DNA from: an uncultured Bacteroidales bacterium
Lineage (GTDB): Bacteria; Bacteroidota; Bacteroidia; Bacteroidales; Paludibacteraceae
Direction: 5' to 3'
Assembly: GCA_937916355.1 (NCBI GenBank)
Contig: CALFTM010000060.1
Span: 21,596 to 85,595, forward strand
Length of the DNA stretch: 64,000 nt
Positions 1 through 6,619 of the stretch are shown here, one piece after another (the stretch's first letter is position 1; each line of letters opens with the position of its first letter). Made by a program: the position numbers and the translations under genes. The notes beneath the pieces were generated by a model. The model ran no database searches. It saw only the letters and a program-made list of their open reading frames with translations, and was not told the DNA's origin.

Positions 1-480
1 CACTAATGTGAGAAGTTGCGGATTTGAGAAGTTGAGTGATGTTTTTTTACTTTTCACTCTTTTGTCCTGAGAGTAGACCTTCACGCCATTTTTGATTTGA
101 AATGAGGGTGTCAGATAGTGTCCGATTGAATTGACAGATGCCATCCATCCCTCTTTCGTTTCGTTTGCATAACATGAAATATCGCCGGGCAAATGAAGAT
201 TGTATTTTTTGTTGAAATGGAATGTGTTGAAATTTAATGCTTCCGGGGCAGAGAGGGAGACCTTCTCTACCTCTTGGATAGGAAAGGAGAATGACACAGA
301 AGGGGATATTTTTACGTTATGGAATGCTTCTTCCATGAATACCGTGTCAATGTCTGTGATAGGGAAGCAGTGGACCACACTATCTTTCATGTAGACATAC
401 AAAGTGTCTGCCGCTGAAGAAGCCGCACTGATCAAGTTTAATCCTAAACTTGACAGAATATATGTGATGAACTTTTTCAT
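1..480 (-). CDS. Secreted protein of unknown function, 3' end beyond the window
   Basis: The reading frame is open from an ATG at 480 to the left edge (160 codons, no stop), so the C-terminus is missing. It begins MKKFITYILSSLGLNLISAA, a basic start plus hydrophobic core, followed by Ala/Ser residues that could be a signal peptidase I site. The visible mature part is beta-rich and has no catalytic motif I recognise. The start overlaps the stop of the upstream gene in an ATGA (477-480), which implies translational coupling. That upstream neighbour looks like a T9SS cargo, so this protein may also be an envelope or surface protein; this is inference. Function not recognised. Confidence 0.7.
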   Translation of the reverse strand, partial: MKKFITYILSSLGLNLISAASSAADTLYVYMKDSVVHCFPITDIDTVFMEEAFHNVKISPSVSFSFPIQEVEKVSLSAPEALNFNTFHFNKKYNLHLPGDISCYANETKEGWMASVNSIGHYLTPSFQIKNGVKVYSQDKRVKSKKTSLNFSNPQLLTLV

Positions 481-944
481 TTTTTCAAAAATTTTAAAGT
501 CATTTCTCCGTTCTGAATCAAATAGAGTCCGGGAGAAGTTGATTTGAAGTCCATTTTTTTCCAACCGTAATCCATTGTTGATGGAATCGTGACATTCCTA
601 CCGAAAACATCTGTTACAAGAACCTTTGATGAGGTGTTTTTCAACCAAAACATGTTTTGGTCTACATAGTACATAGGAGACCGAGAATCTTCTTCGATAG
701 AAGAAAAGTCGGTTTCAGTAAAAGAGTAGTAGTCTAAGTCGGTTTGTGCGATGTTAACCGACCAATTGTTTGTTTGCACTCGTAGCGTATCCGAAGAGAA
801 GGTGATAAAAGGATGCTCTTTGAGCAACACACAATGTTGGGAAGCATTCTTTAGGTTCAGTTCCAGCACATTTACTTGTGCGGATAGTGAAAATGCCACC
901 AACAAATATAGTATTGATGATATGATTGATATTCTGGCTTTCAT
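477..944 (-). CDS. Small secreted protein with probable T9SS C-terminal sorting domain
   Basis: The 155-residue protein has a clear signal peptide (MKARISIISSILYLLVAFSL, then SAQ). The last 45 residues match the general pattern of a type A T9SS sorting domain: a V-D-x-x-G-R-x-V strand (VTDVFGRNV), then SPGLYLIQNGEMTLKFLKK, where a G-[LV]-Y strand, a turn and a basic end are expected. If so, it is exported to the periplasm, crosses the outer membrane through the Por machinery and is anchored or released at the surface. The region before the tail is short and has no enzyme motif, so it may be an adaptor or structural protein. It is coupled through ATGA to the next gene. Confidence 0.7.
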   Translation of the reverse strand: MKARISIISSILYLLVAFSLSAQVNVLELNLKNASQHCVLLKEHPFITFSSDTLRVQTNNWSVNIAQTDLDYYSFTETDFSSIEEDSRSPMYYVDQNMFWLKNTSSKVLVTDVFGRNVTIPSTMDYGWKKMDFKSTSPGLYLIQNGEMTLKFLKK

Positions 945-1081
945 GATTTTCTAAAGTTATACATCGTAGGCAATTTTAGATAATTTAATCCAAAAAAAGA
1001 ACTTTTTTTTTAGAAAATTTAGGTTTTGTTTTCTTAATCTATTGGCAGTTAGGTTGTTATGTTTTTTTGTAGGCATTGAGT
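945..1081. other. AT-rich spacer with weak promoter-like element
   Basis: No gene is seen. On the minus strand, TAACTTTA (952-959) resembles the Bacteroidota -7 element with one mismatch. It would start transcription only a few bases before the ATG at 944. Long A and T tracts around 994-1016 may include a terminator for the gene that ends at 1082, but no good stem is visible. Confidence 0.3.
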
Positions 1082-2041
1082 TTATTTTGTGATTAAATTT
1101 GAGAATTGAATGAAAGGATATTTCTCTTTTAGTTCTTTGATTCGTGTGTGTGTTTGAGCGATGAACTTTTGGTGACCGATGCTTTCTGGATTGAAAGGAC
1201 GATGAAGCAGAGCCATACGAATGGAGTTGATTTCTTTGTTCAAAGATTGAGTCTCCTCCGAAAAGAAACAGTCGCAGAATTTTTCCCAAATGTAATTTTG
1301 AGCGATTTCATTAGGGTGGAGCATATCACCAGCATAAAAGCGGTAGTCTCTTAAATCGTCCATTACTATTTCGTAAGAAGGGAAATAGAGTGTGTCGCAT
1401 AGTTGGCAAACCTCTTCTATCGCCAACAGCAGGGTGCTTTTGCTGAGTTGGTTGCCATGTGCGCCATCTTTCCAATGTCTTATCGGACTAACAGTAAAAA
1501 TGATTTTTGCGTTAGGATTTTCGCTTTTTATCATCTCTATGGTATGCAAGATGATTTTGGTACAATCTTCTACTGATAGTCGCTCACGGGAGAAGTGCGA
1601 GCTTGGCACTTTATGGCAATTTGCGACAACCTTTCCCGTCGATTTTATTCGGTATATCCACGCAGTGCCTAAAGTGATGAAGATGTAGTCGCACTCCTTT
1701 AGAAACTGGTGGGTTGATTCAATTTGTCGATTGATGTTATGCAGATAGTCTTCTTCTGACAATCTGGCAAATTGGCTGTGGAAATCAAAACTATTCCAGA
1801 CCCCATCACATTCTATGAGTTCCGAACTTTGAACCTTTTGGTTTTGGACGATTCTTTCAACGGAGTGGGAGATGGAGGCAGGATTGAACAATATGCCTAA
1901 TGGGTTGCATTTTACACAAAAGAGGTGTTGTTCTAATTTTTTTCCAATATGTTCTGTAAAACAAGAACCGAACATCAACACCTTGTGGTGGTGTTGGATG
2001 TTCGACTCCTTTTTTATATCGACAACCGTTCTGAACTCCAT
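1082..2041 (-). CDS. GSCFA domain protein
   Basis: The 319-residue protein carries the family-defining G-S-C-F motif at residues 25-28 (MFGSCFTEHIG). It is followed by the family's internal blocks: FITLGTAWIYR, TVSPIRHWKDGAHG and a late GDMLHPN block containing Asp-x-x-His. GSCFA proteins (PF08885) belong to the SGNH-like hydrolase fold; the motif Ser is the likely nucleophile and the late Asp-His the rest of the triad. The substrate is unknown. There is no signal peptide, so it is probably cytoplasmic. It lies 15 bp downstream of the OmpA-like lipoprotein gene and is probably cotranscribed with it. Confidence 0.9.
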   Translation of the reverse strand: MEFRTVVDIKKESNIQHHHKVLMFGSCFTEHIGKKLEQHLFCVKCNPLGILFNPASISHSVERIVQNQKVQSSELIECDGVWNSFDFHSQFARLSEEDYLHNINRQIESTHQFLKECDYIFITLGTAWIYRIKSTGKVVANCHKVPSSHFSRERLSVEDCTKIILHTIEMIKSENPNAKIIFTVSPIRHWKDGAHGNQLSKSTLLLAIEEVCQLCDTLYFPSYEIVMDDLRDYRFYAGDMLHPNEIAQNYIWEKFCDCFFSEETQSLNKEINSIRMALLHRPFNPESIGHQKFIAQTHTRIKELKEKYPFIQFSNLITK

Positions 2042-2056
2042 GCAGACAGCGGTTTT

Positions 2057-3073
2057 TTATTTTCCGTTGAGCATTGTCTCAATCAATTCGTCCAAGTCCG
2101 GACTAAGAATGATTTCTGTACGTCTGTTTTTGCTTCGGGACTCTGATGTTGAATTATCGTTGATAGGGCAGAACTCTGCGCGACCAGAAGCTGAAATTTT
2201 AGCAGGGTTCACACCTTTGTTTTCTAAAAGGATGCGGACGATGGCGGTCGCACGTTTTGCACTCAAATCCCAGTTGTCGAGGATGTAACCATTTCCACGG
2301 TAGGCAAGGCTATCGGTGTGTCCTTCTACCACCACATTGACATCACGGTTTCCTGCTAAAAATTTGGACAATGTTTTCAAGGCGTTGGCACCCTTCTCGT
2401 CAATCTCCCATTTTCCCGATTTGAACATCAATTTTTCATCTAAACTGACATACACTTTTCCATTTTTGTTGATGACCTCAATTCCCTTTCCTTGGAAGTT
2501 CTTAAATGCCGCAGCCACACGAGAGCGAAGGCTTTTCAGGATACTATCTTGTCGGCTGATGATGTTGCTCATTTCGCTCACCTTCTTCTCCTTTTCCTTC
2601 AACTCTTTCTCTTTTTTTGAGAGGGCGCTTGCTGACTTTTCCAGTTGTTCTTTTGAAACTTTGAGATTCTTTTCTGTCTCGTTTAGTTCGTCCTCTCGTT
2701 TTTGGAGCTTTTCCTGTGTTTTGTGGAGGTCGCCCAATAACGATTTTATTTCACCAGAATTAGACGTGCTGGTGATTTTGTTCATCAAATCGTTGTTATT
2801 CTTTTTTAGCTCCTCAATCTCTATATTTGCTTGATGAAGATTTTTGGATTGAGAAATGGAATCTTCGATGAATTTCCTGATGGAAGCTTGGGCTGCAGCA
2901 GAGTCATACTGCAATTGCGATACGTGTCTGCGCAAACTGTCAATTTGCTTTGTTTGAATTGATTGTGTAGCCAAAGATCTGTTCAACTCATCTGACACGG
3001 CAGAAAACTCCTTTTTGCTTACACATGAAGTCGCAAGGAGTCCTAACAGTAAAAATGGAGCTATTTTTCTCAT
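2057..3073 (-). CDS. OmpA-family lipoprotein with long coiled coil
   Basis: A lipoprotein signal ends in the lipobox LLATSC (Cys17). Residues about 25-200 form a long charged coiled coil rich in Lys, Glu and Leu. Residues about 215-330 are an OmpA C-terminal peptidoglycan-binding domain: FKSGKWEID, VEGHTDSLAYRGNGY, WDLSAKRAT and a late SKNRRTEI. The protein should sit on the outer membrane and clamp the peptidoglycan across the periplasm, with the coil as spacer. It is the first gene of a likely two-gene operon with the GSCFA protein. A TAAATTCG element at 3100-3107 is its probable promoter. Confidence 0.9.
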   Translation of the reverse strand: MRKIAPFLLLGLLATSCVSKKEFSAVSDELNRSLATQSIQTKQIDSLRRHVSQLQYDSAAAQASIRKFIEDSISQSKNLHQANIEIEELKKNNNDLMNKITSTSNSGEIKSLLGDLHKTQEKLQKREDELNETEKNLKVSKEQLEKSASALSKKEKELKEKEKKVSEMSNIISRQDSILKSLRSRVAAAFKNFQGKGIEVINKNGKVYVSLDEKLMFKSGKWEIDEKGANALKTLSKFLAGNRDVNVVVEGHTDSLAYRGNGYILDNWDLSAKRATAIVRILLENKGVNPAKISASGRAEFCPINDNSTSESRSKNRRTEIILSPDLDELIETMLNGK

Positions 3074-3099
3074 AAAATATAATTCTTTTTTTACAACTG

Positions 3100-3107
3100 C
3101 GAATTTA
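3100..3107 (-). promoter_or_regulatory. -7 element TAAATTCG upstream of the OmpA-like gene
   Basis: The minus-strand sequence TAAATTCGCAG matches the Bacteroidota -7 consensus TAnnTTTG except T to C at the seventh base. It lies 27 bp before the ATG at 3073. The same TAAATTCGCAG string occurs before panB and valS. Confidence 0.4.
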
Positions 3108-3167
3108 TTAAATTTAGTCGAAATTCAGAAGTTTTGTGTTACTTTTTGTTTAAACTGTTTTTTCCGT

Positions 3168-4619
3168 TTAAATGCGGTTTTTTTTCGCCCAAATGGCAAA
3201 TAACACAAAGGATAGGAGTCCGGCAGCCCCTCCAATCGAGTAAGAAAGTCCATTGCCCATTTCAAAATGGTTTTGGATTTTTACCATGACACTTCCGAAA
3301 CATTCCGGAGCTACCAATAGGTAGGTGGCACACACCACGGTCATGAAAATGGCAGGGACGAGAGTGACCCAATACATTTTCTGCTGTTTGTAGAGATAGA
3401 CCGTTAAAGCCCAAAGGGTGAAGACGGACAACGCTTGGTTGCACCATGCGAAATACCTCCAAATCATATCAAAACCGCTTTGGTCTTTCATGCTGTAGGT
3501 GAGGATTCCAAAGGTGCATACGAAAATAGGCAGGCTGACTAACAATCGTTTAGAAATGCTCTTCTGCTCGATATTTAGAGCGTCCGCAACGATTAGTCTT
3601 GCAGAGCGTAGGGCTGTGTCGCCCGATGTGATAGGTGCGAAAATCACACCCAATATTGCTAATAATCCTCCAAAAGTACCTAACCATTCGCCTGTTATGG
3701 AGTTCACGATAACACTTGCGTTGCTTTCGCCCATGCCGTTTTTCCCATAGAAGTAGGAGGCCGCCGCCGCCCATATCAATGCGACAATACCTTCGGTGAT
3801 CATTGCCCCGTAGAAAATCGGTCTTCCATGTTTTTCGTTTTTCATGCAGCGAGCCATCAGAGGAGACTGGGTTGCATGAAATCCTGAAATCGCACCACAG
3901 GCGATACTGACGAACATGATAGGGAAGATCGGCAGATGTTCCGCATTCGGATGCGTGTTAGCGAGTCCGTCAGTCAGTTCAGGAATGTCTGGGTGATGCA
4001 CAAAGAGCATGACCAAAATACCCACCGCCATGAAAATTAGCGCAAAAGCGAAAATCGGGTATATTTTACCGATGATTTTGTCGATTGGAAGCATTGTTGC
4101 CAACATATAGTAGGCGAAAATCACGACAATCCAGAAAAGCATATCCAGTGAATCTGGAGTCAGTTTCGCTAAGAGTGCCGCAGGTCCGGAAACGAAAACC
4201 ACACCAACGAGTACCATCAGTACAATTGTGAAGACCACCATCACTTTTTTTGTTGTTTTCCCTAAATATTTTCCGATGAGTTCGGTAAGGCTTGCGCCGT
4301 TATTGCGGAGCGACAACATTCCTGCTAAATAATCATGAGTCGCACCAGCAAAGATAGAACCGATCACAATCCATAGGAAGGAGGCAGATCCAAATTTTGC
4401 ACCCATAATCGCACCAAAGATAGGTCCGAGTCCTGCGATGTTCAGGAATTGGATGAAGAATATCTTCCAAGAGGGAAGCGGTGTGAAATCAACGCCATCT
4501 TGTTGAGTTATGGCGGGTGTTACGATGTTCGGGTCTGGCCCGAAAATCTTCTCGATGAATTTTCCGTAGGTGAAATAACCTACAATCAAAGTTAAAAGAC
4601 AGATGGTAAATGAAAACAT
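3168..4619 (-). CDS. cstA: Carbon starvation protein A (CstA) family permease
   Basis: A 483-residue polytopic inner-membrane protein with about a dozen hydrophobic segments. It has characteristic CstA blocks: LNIAGLGPIFGAIMGAKFG near residue 65, FAGATHDYLAGMLSLRNNGASL, and ISGFHATQSPLMARC in the middle. CstA proteins import pyruvate and/or peptides during carbon limitation. This version is close to the short form and lacks the long C-terminal extension of the roughly 700-residue E. coli protein. It is monocistronic by spacing. A good -7 element (4695-4702) lies 75 bp upstream. The substrate here (pyruvate, peptide or amino acid) cannot be decided from sequence. Confidence 0.92.
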   Translation of the reverse strand: MFSFTICLLTLIVGYFTYGKFIEKIFGPDPNIVTPAITQQDGVDFTPLPSWKIFFIQFLNIAGLGPIFGAIMGAKFGSASFLWIVIGSIFAGATHDYLAGMLSLRNNGASLTELIGKYLGKTTKKVMVVFTIVLMVLVGVVFVSGPAALLAKLTPDSLDMLFWIVVIFAYYMLATMLPIDKIIGKIYPIFAFALIFMAVGILVMLFVHHPDIPELTDGLANTHPNAEHLPIFPIMFVSIACGAISGFHATQSPLMARCMKNEKHGRPIFYGAMITEGIVALIWAAAASYFYGKNGMGESNASVIVNSITGEWLGTFGGLLAILGVIFAPITSGDTALRSARLIVADALNIEQKSISKRLLVSLPIFVCTFGILTYSMKDQSGFDMIWRYFAWCNQALSVFTLWALTVYLYKQQKMYWVTLVPAIFMTVVCATYLLVAPECFGSVMVKIQNHFEMGNGLSYSIGGAAGLLSFVLFAIWAKKNRI

Positions 4620-5117
4620 TTTTTTATTAAATTTATGGTTTTAAAGTAGGGGAATGCGCAATGTTTCATTGAGGCATTTTCTACTTGGATTCTGCAAATA
4701 TAATTTTTGTCATTTGAAAAGTTTGAGTATTGATTTGCAACCAATTGACTATCATGTAATTTTTCCGCAAAATCATAATTGTAAAACCGCACACGTGATT
4801 TTATGCTTGAAAATGCTGCTTTTTCAATTTCTTGCCGATATTTACTTGTTTTGCTTTTATCATTGGGAGCAATTAAAATCATTTTGGTTGTAAAATCCTG
4901 CAATTCAACAAATCCCATAATAATTTGGTTTTAATTAAACGCATTTCTTTCTCTGACAAATGGATTATTGAACCCTACAATTGAGTCTCAACAACTTTTT
5001 TGCAAAATTCATAAAAATATTGGATATGTGCAAATCTTTTCCTGAATTTAAACTCCACCGTATTTCCTTCTGAAAAACGTGATGAAAGGGGAGTTTTTGA
5101 GGTTTTGTACGGACTGT
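4620..5117. other. 498-bp intergenic region between cstA and the LuxR-type gene
   Basis: I see no convincing gene. It contains the cstA promoter near 4700 and an AT-rich stretch. A 7-bp pair (about 5050-5056 with 5089-5095) could fold downstream of the iron operon, but the loop is long and no strong T-run follows. Short frames on both strands have no start-site or composition support. Confidence 0.5.
4695..4702 (-). promoter_or_regulatory. -7 promoter element of cstA
   Basis: TATATTTG on the minus strand matches TAnnTTTG exactly and is followed by the frequent CA. It predicts a 5' leader of about 65-70 nt. No clear -33 TTTG is present at the usual spacing, which may mean that an activator is needed. 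Confidence 0.5.
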
Positions 5118-5714
5118 TTAGTGTTGGATGTCTTCTTTTGCGATGAGGTTGTTTAGTAATGCGTATAGCGTAAGTCCGGAGACCGATTTGATGTTTGTTT
5201 TTTTAGTGATGTTTTTTCTGTGGGTGATGACAGTGTGGATGGAGATGTTGAGTTGATCGGCAATCTCCTTGTTTGTCATGCCGTTTGCCACAAGCACCAA
5301 GACATTCTTTTCTCGAATGGAGAGTTCGTTGCTTTCTGTGCTATCCTGATTTTTGGGATTGTCTGACAGTTTTTTGAGTTTGTTTAAGATGGTTGTCGTA
5401 TCCTCGTTCAGAGCGATGGTTTCGTCGAAGCAAGCGAGAGCCTGTTGTGGGCAATAGAAGGTTTGGAGGGCGATGAAGCGGAGAGTCTCCTTTTTCTCCT
5501 TCCATTGTCCGATTTGTTTGGCGATATTGGCGAAACCGATCTCCAGAGGGTTGATGATGATGAAATCGACCAAGAGGACAATCTGTTCAAAGTTATTATC
5601 GTTAAGTTGAGGAATGTCTTTCCAAACTGTAAAATTCGGGTTGTTCTTTAAAACAGACTTCAGTCCTTCCCTGATGATTAAAGAGGATTCTACAATGGCT
5701 ATTTTTTTGCTCAT
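5118..5714 (-). CDS. LuxR/NarL-type DNA-binding regulator with degenerate receiver domain
   Basis: 198 residues. The N-terminal ~115 residues have receiver-like strand order (KKIAIVESSLIIREGL), but the acidic pair is reduced to Glu9-Ser10. The expected phospho-accepting Asp is Asn55, in the string VDFIIINP. The C-terminal part is a GerE/LuxR helix-turn-helix: LSIREKNVLVLVANGMTNKE, then IADQLNISIHTVITHRKNI. It therefore probably does not work by Asp phosphorylation; another signal or constitutive dimerisation is likelier. It overlaps the hemerythrin gene by 4 bp at the end of the Feo operon, so it may respond to, or control, iron, oxygen or NO stress (inference). Confidence 0.87.
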   Translation of the reverse strand: MSKKIAIVESSLIIREGLKSVLKNNPNFTVWKDIPQLNDNNFEQIVLLVDFIIINPLEIGFANIAKQIGQWKEKKETLRFIALQTFYCPQQALACFDETIALNEDTTTILNKLKKLSDNPKNQDSTESNELSIREKNVLVLVANGMTNKEIADQLNISIHTVITHRKNITKKTNIKSVSGLTLYALLNNLIAKEDIQH

Positions 5715-6379
5715 GCTTTCTGTTTTTTTAGTTTGAGGTAGGGTAATAAAATTTTATCCTCGATGTCAGTGTGTTTGCGGAGATCTTCGTTCAATTGTGT
5801 CAGATCGAACCACACGCTGATTCTTTCGTTGGTCATGAGGGTAGGAGGAAGATATTTCACGATGATGTTGGTCAGGTCTTTCAGGTGGTCGCAGATGGTG
5901 GTGTGCGACTCTTCCACTTCATCATAAATGAACTGCTCATCGTCATTATTTTTGTCAGATGATTTTTTGAAAAGTTTCATTTCCTCCATTTGGAAATGTT
6001 TTTCCATTTCATGGCTATAATTAGAGAAGAACTCTTTCAGCACATCTCCGATTTTACCGGCATTGTCAGCTATTTTTTCAATGTGCTTTTTAATGTGGGT
6101 CAATCTCTGGTTCAGGTAATAATCATGAGAAATCTGCAAATATTCGATCAGTATGTTTTCGTCAATCTCCTGAATCTCTTTAGGTGAGGGAGTGTAGTGG
6201 TCGAAGGTGTAGACGTTGCAGATGGCGAGGAACATCGAAGTAGGGATGTTCCGTTCTTTACAGACTTCCTGAACTTTTTTGTCTCCAAAACCGAGGTCCA
6301 TTTTGAAGCGGGGCAACATGAGAATCAGTTGTGTGTTGATTTTCAGTAAATCCTCTAATTTTTGATTTTCGGTAAACAT
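5711..6379 (-). CDS. Hemerythrin-domain protein, RIC/ScdA-like
   Basis: The ATG at 6379 is preferred over a GTG at 6427, which would overlap the upstream gene and add a Lys-rich tail with no similarity to the family. The resulting 222-residue protein has an N-terminal ScdA_N-like helix pair (LPRFKMDLGFGDKKVQEVCK). A four-helix hemerythrin-type bundle follows, with spaced His/Glu ligands: SHDYYLNQRLTHIKKH, NYSHEMEKHFQMEE, EESHTTICDH and RKHTDIEDKILLPYL. Such di-iron proteins bind O2 or NO, or help repair iron-sulfur clusters. The usual ScdA_N Cys is not where expected. Its place between feo genes and a regulator points to iron or NO/oxygen homeostasis. Cytoplasmic. Confidence 0.85.
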   Translation of the reverse strand: MFTENQKLEDLLKINTQLILMLPRFKMDLGFGDKKVQEVCKERNIPTSMFLAICNVYTFDHYTPSPKEIQEIDENILIEYLQISHDYYLNQRLTHIKKHIEKIADNAGKIGDVLKEFFSNYSHEMEKHFQMEEMKLFKKSSDKNNDDEQFIYDEVEESHTTICDHLKDLTNIIVKYLPPTLMTNERISVWFDLTQLNEDLRKHTDIEDKILLPYLKLKKQKA

Positions 6380-6398
6380 GACTAATTTTTTAGTTTGA

Positions 6399-6590
6399 TT
6401 AGTTTTCTTTTTTATTACAATTTTCACTTAAAGGACATTCGCCGCAACTTGTTTTTTTTCCTCCGGTTGTACAGTCGCATGAAGTTCCGCAATTGCATTG
6501 GGAGCGTTTGAAGAATATTCTCCAGATGCTCCATGCCACTGCACAAATGAGTAGGATTGTGGCGATGATGGTTTGTAATTGCGGATTCAT
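6399..6590 (-). CDS. FeoB-associated Cys-rich membrane protein
   Basis: 63 residues. One N-terminal transmembrane helix (TIIATILLICAVAWSIWRIF) is followed by a Cys-rich tail with CNCGTSCDC and CGECPLSENC. This matches the FeoB_associated family, small one-helix proteins encoded next to feoB. A role in ferrous iron handling at the FeoB pore is likely but not established. It lies 29 bp downstream of feoB in the same operon. Confidence 0.92.
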   Translation of the reverse strand: MNPQLQTIIATILLICAVAWSIWRIFFKRSQCNCGTSCDCTTGGKKTSCGECPLSENCNKKEN

Positions 6591-6619
6591 GATCTTTTAA
6601 TTTGACTGTTTAACATTGA

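Noticed and set aside
2316..2834. 172-codon plus-strand frame opposite the OmpA-like coiled coil
   Set aside because: Phe/Ser-rich sequence is the reverse of the Lys/Glu-rich coil.
4592..4918. Minus-strand 108-codon frame overlapping the cstA start
   Set aside because: It overlaps the conserved start of cstA in another frame, has no family features, and spans the cstA promoter.
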